59,651 bases of DNA from Haloarcula argentinensis DSM 12282. Its GTDB lineage: Archaea > Halobacteriota > Halobacteria > Halobacteriales > Haloarculaceae. Location: the NCBI GenBank assembly GCA_000336895.1, contig AOLX01000026.1, positions 3,568-63,218 on the forward strand, given 5' to 3'. This document shows, in pieces, positions 50,016-57,191 of the stretch. A program made the translations under genes and the position numbers. Under the pieces are notes generated by a model that saw only the letters and a program-made list of their open reading frames with translations, was not told the DNA's origin and searched no databases. Numbering within the stretch: position 1 is the first letter of the stretch; every line of letters starts with the position of its first letter.

Positions 50016-51419
50016 ATGTCGGCTAGTAACACAGGTGAGACAGCGCTCGAACGTATCGGCTATCGACTCTCTGCGTGGGTGGAACGGTGGATGCCGAGCC
50101 CGTTCCTGTTCGCACTCATCCTCAGCTACGTCGTGTTTTTGGCCGGTGTCGGTCTCACTGGCTCCGGCCCAATCGAGATGGTCGGGTTCTGGTACGACGG
50201 GTTCTGGGCCTTCCTGACGTTCTCGATGCAGATGGTCCTCATCCTGATGACGGGCTTCGTCGTGGCGTACCACCCGCGCGTCAACGCCGGGATCCGCCGG
50301 CTGACAGAGATCCCCAACACCGGAAAGCAGGCGGTCGTCCTCGTCGGTCTGTTGACGATGCTGCTTGGCTGGGTGCACTGGGGACTGAGCCTCATCCTCG
50401 GGGCTATCTTCGCCCGGGAGATGGGCAAGACCGCCCACGAGAACGGCATCGACGTCCACTATCCGGTCCTCTGCGTGGCGGGCTATCTCGGCCTCGGTCT
50501 CACCTGGCACTGGGGGCTGTCCGGGTCCGCGCCGCTCCTGCTCGCGACAGAGGGCAACGAGTTCATCCAGCAGGGCGTCATCGACGTCGTCGTCTCCGCC
50601 TCGGAGACCATCTTCCACCCCTACGGCCTCATTCTGACCGGCCTATCGATAGCCTACGCGCTTGTCGTCCTCTACGTCATCACGCCGACCGGCGATCAGG
50701 CGCGCGGTATCACGCATTACATCCCCGAAGACGACCTGTTCGAGTCCGCGAGTGACGGCGGCGTGGAAGCGACTGCCACCACCAACCCGGTCCCAGCCGA
50801 GCGTCTCAACCATAGTCGCGTTCTCGGCGGCATTATCGGCCTGACCGGCATCGCACTCGTCGCCTCACAGTTCGTCCAGTCCGGTATCAACGCTCTCGGG
50901 CTGAACATCGTCAACTTCGGCTTCCTGACGATTGGCATCTTCATCTACATGGACCCACAGACCTACCGAGAGAAGTTCGGCGAGGCGGCGACCGCCGCGT
51001 CGGGCATCGTGTTGCTCTTTCCGTTCTTCGCCGGCATTCAGGGGATGATGGCAACCTCCGGGCTGGCACAGTTGATGGCCAACGCACTCATCTCGGCCTC
51101 GACGCCCCAGACGTTCCCGGTCATCGCTTGGCTCACCGGCGCGACGGTCAACATCTTCGCTCCCTCGGGTGGCGGCGAGTGGATCATTCTCGGCCCGCCG
51201 ATTCTCGAAGCCGCGCAGAACCTCGGCGTCCCGGCCGGGCAGGCGACGATGGCCTACGCCGTCGGTGACGCCCACACGAATCTCTTGAATCCTTTCTGGG
51301 CGCTGCCGCTGCTCGCCATCACCCGCATCAAGGCCCGGGAGATGTTCGGCTACGCCATCGCAATGTTGCTCGCGCTCACGCCGTTTCTGGCTGTCGTGCT
51401 GTTCGTCCTGCCGTACTGA
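50016..51419 (+). CDS. AtoE-type short-chain fatty acid transporter
   Basis: The 467-residue protein has about 11-12 membrane helices. Helices include SPFLFALILSYVVFLAGVGL at 24, FSMQMVLILMTGFVVAYHP near 60, and a later NIFAPSGGGEWIILGPPILEAA segment near 378 with GDAHTNLLNPFWALPLLA near 410. The pattern matches the TIGR00366/AtoE family, thought to import acetoacetate or short-chain fatty acids. The start at 50016 is fixed by the GGAGGTG site. The next gene, an MFS transporter, follows on the same strand after 78 bases, but no catabolic gene is linked. Confidence 0.9.
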   Translation: MSASNTGETALERIGYRLSAWVERWMPSPFLFALILSYVVFLAGVGLTGSGPIEMVGFWYDGFWAFLTFSMQMVLILMTGFVVAYHPRVNAGIRRLTEIPNTGKQAVVLVGLLTMLLGWVHWGLSLILGAIFAREMGKTAHENGIDVHYPVLCVAGYLGLGLTWHWGLSGSAPLLLATEGNEFIQQGVIDVVVSASETIFHPYGLILTGLSIAYALVVLYVITPTGDQARGITHYIPEDDLFESASDGGVEATATTNPVPAERLNHSRVLGGIIGLTGIALVASQFVQSGINALGLNIVNFGFLTIGIFIYMDPQTYREKFGEAATAASGIVLLFPFFAGIQGMMATSGLAQLMANALISASTPQTFPVIAWLTGATVNIFAPSGGGEWIILGPPILEAAQNLGVPAGQATMAYAVGDAHTNLLNPFWALPLLAITRIKAREMFGYAIAMLLALTPFLAVVLFVLPY

Positions 51420-51497
51420 ACAGGGACTCCGGCGAGACAGTACGGCCGATTGCCCCTTCTTCGAGCGTTAAGTTGGTGGGGAAACTGCACTCCGATA

Positions 51498-52847
51498 ATG
51501 GCAACTGAGACAGGGACCGACGAGGACGTGGACCTGCTCGACTCCTTCCGACAGTTCTTCGCGCTGGAGCGGGACGTGCTCGTCCTGTCGCTGTCCATGC
51601 TGGCGTTCAGCCTTGCGTTCCAGATGACCAGCCGATACATTCCCGAATACATGCGGATTCTGGGGGCCAGCGCCGGCGTTATTGGTCTGTACGGCAGCGT
51701 CGGGAATCTCATCAGCGCGGTGTACCCCTATCCCGGCGGCGCGGTGTCGGACCGCATCGGATCGCGGCTGGCGCTGACTGTCTTCGCGACACTGGCGACG
51801 GCCGGCTTCGGTATCTGGTATCTCGCCTCGGTCGTCGGCGATATCACGCTCGGCGCGACAACGCTGCCGGCCTGGACGCTCGTGTTCGTCGGTCTCTTTC
51901 TGGCACAGGCCTGGAAGTCCTTCGGGCTGGGCGCAACCTTCGCCATCGTTAAGCAGAGCGTCCCGCCGGGGCGACTGGCGATGGGGTTTGCCAGCACGGA
52001 GATGTTCCGCCGCATCGGCTTCCTGCTCGGGCCACTGGCCGCTGCGGCGCTGCTCGCGACGACCGCGACCTTCGTCGACGGGTTCCAGCGCGTGCTGCTG
52101 GTCGCGCTGGCCTGTGGCCTCGTCGCCACCGTCGCCCAGCACTTCCTCTACGACGCCAGCGAGGACACGCTCGGAAAGTCCTTCGAGGGCATCGACCAGA
52201 TACTCGCCGACCTGCGGACGATGCCGGCGACACTCCGCCCCCTTCTGGTCGCCGATACGTTCGTCCGCTTCGCCAACGGCATGGTGTACGTCTTCTTCGT
52301 CATCGTCGTCACCGAGTTCCTCTCCGTGGGGTTCACCGGCTTCGGCGTGCAACTGCGGCCCGACGCCTTCTTCGGCGTCCTGCTCGGCGTCGAGATGGTC
52401 GTCGCTATCCTTTCGATGGCCCCCGTCGCAAAGCTCACCGAGTGGGCCGGCCTCAAGCCCGCCGTCGCGCTCGGCTTTCTCGTCTACGCCGTCTTCCCGC
52501 TCTTGCTCATCTTCGCGCCGGGCAACCAGTGGGTGCTGGTGCTTCTGTTCGCGTTCTCCGGCCTGCGCTTTGCCGGCCTGCCTGCCCACAAGGCGCTCAT
52601 CGTCGGCCCGGCAGAACAGGACGCTGGCGGCCGCGTCACCGGGACGTACTACCTGCTTCGCAACACGCTGGTCATCCCCAGCGCCGCGCTCGGGGGATGG
52701 CTCTACGGCAGTGAGTGGGCGGTGGCCATGGGCGATGTCGTCATACAGGCCGGTCCGGAACTGGCCTTCGGCGTCGCTACGGTCATCGGCCTCGTCGGTG
52801 TGGCCTACTTCATCGCCTTCGGCCGGGAGTTCGAGGCATACGAATAA
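51498..52847 (+). CDS. Major facilitator superfamily transporter
   Basis: From the ATG at 51498 the protein has 449 residues with about 12 membrane helices. The MFS loop 2-3 signature is in GNLISAVYPYPGGAVSDRIGSRLALT near residue 70-95. A short in-frame extension upstream has no membrane or family character. The substrate is not readable; efflux of small molecules is the common role. The cytoplasmic N-terminal 15 residues are acidic. It converges on a small zinc-ribbon gene with a 15-base gap. Confidence 0.9.
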   Translation: MATETGTDEDVDLLDSFRQFFALERDVLVLSLSMLAFSLAFQMTSRYIPEYMRILGASAGVIGLYGSVGNLISAVYPYPGGAVSDRIGSRLALTVFATLATAGFGIWYLASVVGDITLGATTLPAWTLVFVGLFLAQAWKSFGLGATFAIVKQSVPPGRLAMGFASTEMFRRIGFLLGPLAAAALLATTATFVDGFQRVLLVALACGLVATVAQHFLYDASEDTLGKSFEGIDQILADLRTMPATLRPLLVADTFVRFANGMVYVFFVIVVTEFLSVGFTGFGVQLRPDAFFGVLLGVEMVVAILSMAPVAKLTEWAGLKPAVALGFLVYAVFPLLLIFAPGNQWVLVLLFAFSGLRFAGLPAHKALIVGPAEQDAGGRVTGTYYLLRNTLVIPSAALGGWLYGSEWAVAMGDVVIQAGPELAFGVATVIGLVGVAYFIAFGREFEAYE

Positions 52848-52862
52848 ACCGCGGTGCTGTGC

Positions 52863-52991
52863 CTACCACTCGTCGCGTGGCGGGAACTCCTCGCCACAGC
52901 GTGGACAGTACCGCATCGGTGCGCGGGACTCCTGGCCGTCCCTGTCGAACGTAATCTCTCGTCCGCAGCTCTTACATGCTAGCTTTGGCAT
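52863..52991 (-). CDS. Small zinc-ribbon protein (42 aa)
   Basis: The start at the ATG at 52989-52991 gives MPKLACKSCGREITFDRDG followed by a YCPRCGEEFPPRDEW tail. Two C-x2-C knuckles (residues 6-9 and about 28-31) form a classic zinc ribbon. Longer in-frame starts to 53156 add sequence without protein character. Such mini-proteins are common in haloarchaea; no partner is visible. It is divergent from truD. Confidence 0.72.
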   Translation of the reverse strand: MPKLACKSCGREITFDRDGQESRAPMRYCPRCGEEFPPRDEW

Positions 52992-53137
52992 CGTGGTGCT
53001 CTCCGGTCGCCCGCATAGCCACGACCTGTGGCTAGATAGAGTGTGTCCCGTGATAACACTAGGTATCGACTGAGAGACGGACCCACGCCGAGTTCGCAAA
53101 CGCCAATCATAAGCGCCGAGCCGCGAACAGTCGACCA

Positions 53138-54520
53138 ATGCAAGCGGCCCACCCAATCGAGCAGGCGGTCGGTATGGAGTATTACGTCAGCGACGCCGAC
53201 GGGGTGGGCGGCCGCCTCCGCTCGTCGCCCGCGGACTTCCGCGTCCGGGAACTGGAGGCGTTCGACACCGAACCGGTCGACGCCGACACCGGCGCGTACC
53301 CGCATCTCGTCTTCCGGGCGGAGCTACGGAACTGGGAAACCAACGACTTCGCCAGCAAGCTCTCCGACCGCCTGGGCATCTCCCGTGAGCGGGTGTCGTG
53401 GGCGGGAACGAAGGACAAGCGCGCGGTCACGACACAGCTATTCTCAGTGAAAGGGGTCGCAGCCGGGGATCTGCCGGAGATCGGCGGCACGGACGTTGAG
53501 GTCATCGGCCGCGCCGGCCGCCCGATTCTCTTCGGCGACCTGGCGGGCAACGCCTTCGAGATAGTCGTCCGCGACACCGAGAATACCGATAACGCCGCCA
53601 GCGTGGTGGCGGACCTCCGGGCGTTCGCCAACGGGGACGACTCAGTGACGAGCGAAGGCCGGTCCAGCGACGCCACGCTGCCTGACGGCGACACGACGGT
53701 CGGCGTGCCCAACTACTTCGGCCAGCAGCGGTTCGGGTCGCGGCGGCCGGTCACCCACGAAGTCGGGCTGGCCATTGCCCGTGGCGAGTGGAAAGACGCA
53801 GTTCTCGCCTACGTCGGAAACCCGAACGAGCGCGAACCAGAGTCGACGCAGGAGGCGCGGGGATACGTCGACGAAACCCACGACTGGGCCGGTGCGCTGG
53901 ACAAGCTCCCCGGCGCGCTGGGTTACGAGCGCTCTATCTGCCACCGGCTGGTCGAGAACGGAGCCGACGAGCCGGAAGATTTCCGCGAGGCACTGGAGGC
54001 GCTTCCGTCGAACCTCCAGTCGCTGTTCGTCAACGCCGCCCAGTCGTACGTCTTCAACCGCATCCTTTCCAAGCGGCTGGAACGGGGGTTGCCCTTCGAC
54101 CGGCCCGTGGAAGGCGACGTAGTCTGTTTCCGGGACAGCGACGCGCCCGAGGACTTCCCGATTCCGGACGCCGGCCGCACCCAGCAGGTCACGGCGAAGC
54201 GGCTGTCGACCGTCGAGCGCCACTGCGAGCGCGGGAGGGCGTTTGTCACCGCGCCACTGGTCGGGACCGAAACCGAGCTAGGCAGTGGCGAACCGGGCGA
54301 TATCGCCCGTGAAGTCCTTGACGACGTGGGCCTTGAACAGAGCGACTTTGACCTTCCCGGGGCGTTCGACAGCGACGGGACGCGGCGGGCTATCTTGCTC
54401 CGGACGGACTTGGGAGTGGAACGTGACGGCGCCGACCTGACGTTCTCGTTCTCGCTGCCAAAGGGAAGCTACGCAACGGTCCTCCTCCGGGAGTTCCGGA
54501 AAGGCGACCCGGGCGCGTAG
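53138..54520 (+). CDS. truD: tRNA pseudouridine(13) synthase TruD
   Basis: The 460-residue enzyme converts U13 of tRNA to pseudouridine. The signature SWAGTKDKRAVTTQLFSV near residue 86 carries the catalytic Asp. NYFGQQRFGSRRPVTHEVG near 190 and FVNAAQSYVFNRILSKRLERG near 295 are typical of TruD, and the extra insert in the middle is the usual TRUD domain. Length matches archaeal orthologues. The next gene, a phosphoribosyltransferase, follows on the same strand after 70 bases. Confidence 0.96.
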   Translation: MQAAHPIEQAVGMEYYVSDADGVGGRLRSSPADFRVRELEAFDTEPVDADTGAYPHLVFRAELRNWETNDFASKLSDRLGISRERVSWAGTKDKRAVTTQLFSVKGVAAGDLPEIGGTDVEVIGRAGRPILFGDLAGNAFEIVVRDTENTDNAASVVADLRAFANGDDSVTSEGRSSDATLPDGDTTVGVPNYFGQQRFGSRRPVTHEVGLAIARGEWKDAVLAYVGNPNEREPESTQEARGYVDETHDWAGALDKLPGALGYERSICHRLVENGADEPEDFREALEALPSNLQSLFVNAAQSYVFNRILSKRLERGLPFDRPVEGDVVCFRDSDAPEDFPIPDAGRTQQVTAKRLSTVERHCERGRAFVTAPLVGTETELGSGEPGDIAREVLDDVGLEQSDFDLPGAFDSDGTRRAILLRTDLGVERDGADLTFSFSLPKGSYATVLLREFRKGDPGA

Positions 54521-54590
54521 CGGTTCAACCGTACTCGGCAACTGATGCGGAATATGCAACGGTTAAGTCCGGCCACACACGCCATCTCGT

Positions 54591-55286
54591 ATGGGCGAGC
54601 TACCGGACGAGTTTTCGTGTACCATTACCGACTGGGAGTATATCTACGGCCTCTGTCGGGACGTGGCCGACGACGTGAAAGCCGCCGAGTTCGAACCCGA
54701 CGTGGTCGTCGCGCTGGCACGGGGCGGCTGGTTCGGCGGGCGCTGTCTCTGTGACTTCCTCGGGCTGGACGACCTGGCGAGTCTGAAAGTCGAACACTAC
54801 GTCGGGACCGCCGCGAAAGGCGAGGAGGCGCAGGTGAAATACCCGCTGGCCGACGGCGCGGTCGAGGGAAAGGACGTGCTGGTTGTCGACGACATCGCTG
54901 ACACCGGCCAGTCTATCGAAACGGCCGCCGAATGCGTGCGTGACCGAAACCCCAGCAGCGTCCGAACGGCGACGCTCCAGTTACTCCAGACCAGCGACCA
55001 CGAACCGGAGTTCGTGGGCGAGTCCCTCGACGAGTGGACCTGGGTCGTCTACCCTTGGAACTTCGTCGAGGACATGGTCGAACTCGTCGCGGGTGTGATG
55101 GACAAGAGCGGCCAGCAGACCCACACCGAGGACGATATCCGCCGTCTGCTGCGGGAGTACCACGGCGTTAGCCGCACGAATCTAGAGATCGCACAGCCGA
55201 ACCGACTGAGTGAGGTCACGACCGAGATGGAGCGGCGGGGCGTCGTCGAATCGGTCGGCGACGGCTGGCAACTCACCGACGACTGA
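54591..55286 (+). CDS. Phosphoribosyltransferase with C-terminal winged-helix extension
   Basis: The 231-residue protein has a type I PRT domain (residues 1-160). The PRPP-binding motif is VLVVDDIADTGQSIETAAECV near 98, and an early strand VVVALARGGWFGGRCLCDFLG lies near 38. It transfers or releases phosphoribose on a purine-type base or similar. Residues about 170-231 (TEDDIRRLLREYHGVSRTNLEIAQ, then EVTTEMERRGVVE and VGDGWQLTDD) look like a winged helix. That hints at a regulatory or nucleic-acid-binding role besides catalysis. It follows truD. Confidence 0.85.
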   Translation: MGELPDEFSCTITDWEYIYGLCRDVADDVKAAEFEPDVVVALARGGWFGGRCLCDFLGLDDLASLKVEHYVGTAAKGEEAQVKYPLADGAVEGKDVLVVDDIADTGQSIETAAECVRDRNPSSVRTATLQLLQTSDHEPEFVGESLDEWTWVVYPWNFVEDMVELVAGVMDKSGQQTHTEDDIRRLLREYHGVSRTNLEIAQPNRLSEVTTEMERRGVVESVGDGWQLTDD

Positions 55287-55326
55287 GCAGGTCAGCCGCG
55301 GTAGCTCGACAGAGATCGCTCAGATC

Positions 55327-55374
55327 CGCTAGTCTCGCCGTCCACTATCGCTAGTCGCGCGTCCTCCGCTAGTC
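55327..55374. repeat. Three copies of CGCTAGTC
   Basis: CGCTAGTC occurs at 55327-55334, 55349-55356 and 55367-55374, spaced 22 and 18 bases. They lie in the short gap between two convergent 3' ends. Possible protein-binding or 3' end signal; weak evidence. Confidence 0.3.
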
Positions 55375-55387
55375 AATAAAAAGCCGA

Positions 55388-55501
55388 TTAGCGACGGCTG
55401 CGACCGTCGTCTCGGACGTACTCTAACGCGCTGACGAACAGCTCCGTGTCGACCCGGTCCTCTGACTCTTCGAGTCGTTCCCGGATTTTTGTTGGAGTCA
55501 T
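55388..55501 (-). CDS. Very small acidic protein (37 aa), putative
   Basis: The ATG at 55499-55501 begins MTPTKIRERLEESEDRVDTE and the frame ends in TAA at 55388-55390. Composition is haloarchaeal (acidic, helical). A TATA-like GTTATATC lies about 27-34 bases upstream, so a leaderless mRNA would start near this ATG. A second in-frame ATG at 55514-55516 would add 5 residues. No family recognised. It could be spurious, but the promoter placement favours a real gene. Confidence 0.45.
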   Translation of the reverse strand: MTPTKIRERLEESEDRVDTELFVSALEYVRDDGRSRR

Positions 55502-55647
55502 GTGTATTGGTAACATTGTACTACGTCGATATAACTCTTTCTCACCCGCTAACATATTCCGTGCGGACACAAGTCTGAGACGGTAAATGAGCCGTCCGGT
55601 GGTCCGCCAAACCGCTGTACCGAGGTGACACCCCTGTCGAGGGAATA

Positions 55648-55655
55648 TATTTATA
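55648..55655 (+). promoter_or_regulatory. TATA box of the RNase H-like gene
   Basis: TATTTATA lies 23-30 bases before the ATG at 55678, predicting a leaderless transcript. Confidence 0.55.
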
Positions 55656-55677
55656 CCTTGCTCACCCAACGAAAAGT

Positions 55678-56340
55678 ATGGCCGCTTACGGCCGGCCGTC
55701 ACTTCGAGACCTGTTCGATGAATCACCGACGCCGCACATCGCGCATCCACCGCGGAGTCACCATCGAGACTTCTACATCGCCACAGACGGGTCGTTCAGA
55801 CCCCACAACGGCACGACATCGCCCGACAGCGAGTCGGACAGCCCGACGGGCGGGCTGGGTGTCGTCGTCGAAACTCTCGACGGTGAGCGCGTTGTCAGGC
55901 TATCTGTCCCGGACACCTGTCCCGACAACAACGTCGCGGAGTATCGGGCGCTCCATCTGGGACTCGACGTGCTTGCGAGACGGGCCCCGCCCAACGCCCG
56001 CGTCGGCTTACTCATCGACCACGACCAGCTCGCTGAGAACGTGAACGCAGAGGTGCTAGCCTCCCACGGCTCCGCCTACGACCCGCCACACTCCGTGTCG
56101 GTCCCGCCGGCGACGGGGCTGCACTGGCGCGGGATCCAGGCGCGGATCAACGGGTTCGGTGAGGTCCGTGCCGCGCGGATCTCCGGCGACCGCAACCCTG
56201 CCCATCCACTGGCGAACGCCCCCGACCAGTACGCACACGTCAACGGCGAGCCGGACCGGTGTGTCCTCCCTGACGCGCCGACCGTAAACGAACGCGTCCC
56301 GCCGCCGTCACGTGCGGAGCGTGGCGGCGCATCGGACTGA
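55678..56340 (+). CDS. RNase H-like fold protein
   Basis: The 220-residue protein has the RNase HI order of motifs. A first strand has catalytic Asp in FYIATDGSF near residue 36. The Glu is in NNVAEYRALHLGLD near 88, a third Asp in LLIDHDQLAENVN near 110, and a last Asp in ISGDRNPAHPLANAPD near 168. Family members cleave RNA in RNA:DNA hybrids, though stand-alone archaeal forms vary in activity. The N-terminal 30 residues and C-terminal 25 are disordered in character. It has its own promoter. Confidence 0.75.
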   Translation: MAAYGRPSLRDLFDESPTPHIAHPPRSHHRDFYIATDGSFRPHNGTTSPDSESDSPTGGLGVVVETLDGERVVRLSVPDTCPDNNVAEYRALHLGLDVLARRAPPNARVGLLIDHDQLAENVNAEVLASHGSAYDPPHSVSVPPATGLHWRGIQARINGFGEVRAARISGDRNPAHPLANAPDQYAHVNGEPDRCVLPDAPTVNERVPPPSRAERGGASD

Positions 56341-56514
56341 CGGGACCCGCCCGGTAACTGCCGACCGGCGACATCGTCTTCTTTCACATCGCTGTCGACA
56401 GTCGCGCGTCGCCGTAGTACCACCTCGCTCAGCACACGGCTGTCGTGCTTGAAATATCACATACGACTGCAGTTCTGAAAGGAAGATCGACTACGGATAG
56501 AAATACTTGTAGCA

Positions 56515-56543
56515 GGGGGCTCCGAGGCTTTCCGCCAGTCCCC
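56515..56543. other. Hairpin GGGGGCT/AGTCCCC followed by TTTC
   Basis: A seven-pair stem with one G-U pair and a 15-base loop, followed by a short T run. It lies in the 333-base gap 56341-56673, which otherwise shows no gene: the first 170 bases are GC-rich with no frame, and the rest is AT-rich promoter sequence. The hairpin may be a terminator. Confidence 0.35.
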
Positions 56544-56659
56544 TTTCACAGGTAATAATCTTCATAAGTTATCGAAATAGTTGCACCAGTTACTACGTAC
56601 GTTCGGGGAACGTCACACAGACCAAATTTTATGTATTAGAAATGGGATAGTATGCGGTG

Positions 56660-56666
56660 GGAGGTG
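56660..56666 (+). promoter_or_regulatory. Ribosome binding site for a TTG start
   Basis: GGAGGTG precedes the TTG at 56674 by 7 bases and selects it over upstream in-frame codons. An ATTTTATG promoter box lies at about 56626-56633. Confidence 0.65.
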
Positions 56667-56673
56667 CGTTACG

Positions 56674-56934
56674 TTGAGTACCAGAACTAACGGACCGGAC
56701 GGTTTCAGCGGACAGTACGTCGAGCAACTGTTGCCGCGTCAGTCGCCGACGCGGCACGACCTCGTCCTCGCCGTCATCCCCGCGGTGTTCGTCCTCACGC
56801 TCGCCGCCGCGGTCGTTCTGGACCTCTCGCTGCAGGTGGCAATCGCCGGCGGCGCACTCGTCGGTGCTGTGGCGGTCCTCGATGCACTCTTCCTCCATCC
56901 CCCGACTCGCGGTCGACGGCGAGACGATACGTGA
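56674..56934 (+). CDS. Small two-TM membrane protein (86 aa)
   Basis: From a TTG start chosen for its GGAGGTG site, the protein has 86 residues. A short soluble N terminus (STRTNGPDGFSGQYVEQLLP) is followed by two membrane helices, LVLAVIPAVFVLTLAAAVVL and LQVAIAGGALVGAVAVLDALF. It ends in a basic, cytoplasmic-type tail PTRGRRRDDT. Short haloarchaeal membrane proteins of this shape are common and uncharacterised. It converges on maeB with a 255-base gap that carries the maeB echo repeats. Confidence 0.65.
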   Translation: MSTRTNGPDGFSGQYVEQLLPRQSPTRHDLVLAVIPAVFVLTLAAAVVLDLSLQVAIAGGALVGAVAVLDALFLHPPTRGRRRDDT

Positions 56935-57044
56935 CATCGCGTTCCGGCGACGGGCCTGAACGCTGATCTTTTCTGAATTGGCTTCAGAACGAACCGAACT
57001 CAGTACCTTCCTCAGTAACCGCTGGCAAAAGCCGGCCGTATCGA

Positions 57045-57095
57045 TTACTCCTGTTGTGCGTCGACGACGGCGACGCCAGCGAGGTTCACGATGTC
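57045..57095 (-). pseudogene. Echo copy of the maeB 3' end
   Basis: These 51 bases repeat 57190-57240, the last 17 codons of maeB including the stop. Both copies encode DIVNLAGVAVVDAQQE-stop on the minus strand. There are five base differences, all at third codon positions and all synonymous (stop TAA versus TAG; CAA/CAG; GCC/GCT; GCT/GCC; CTC/CTT). No start codon or upstream frame belongs to the echo, so it is a non-coding remnant. Confidence 0.75.
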
Positions 57096-57119
57096 GCGAC
57101 CACCTTTTTCAGCGTCGGG

Positions 57120-57191
57120 TCTGCTCGCGTCGCTCGCACACTACTCCTCGAAAAACGTGGGCGAAAAAGCGCTCGCTCTGCTCGCGTCGCT
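57120..57191. repeat. 15-base direct repeat next to the maeB stop
   Basis: TCTGCTCGCGTCGCT occurs at 57120-57134 and again at 57177-57191, the latter touching the maeB stop codon. CTACTCCT near 57141 also repeats the start of the maeB end region. With the echo at 57045 this gives a nested duplication pattern. Confidence 0.65.

Noticed and set aside
55327..55374. CGCTAGTC triplet as a CRISPR-like array
   Set aside because: The units are 8 bases with spacers of about 10-14 bases and no full-length repeat.
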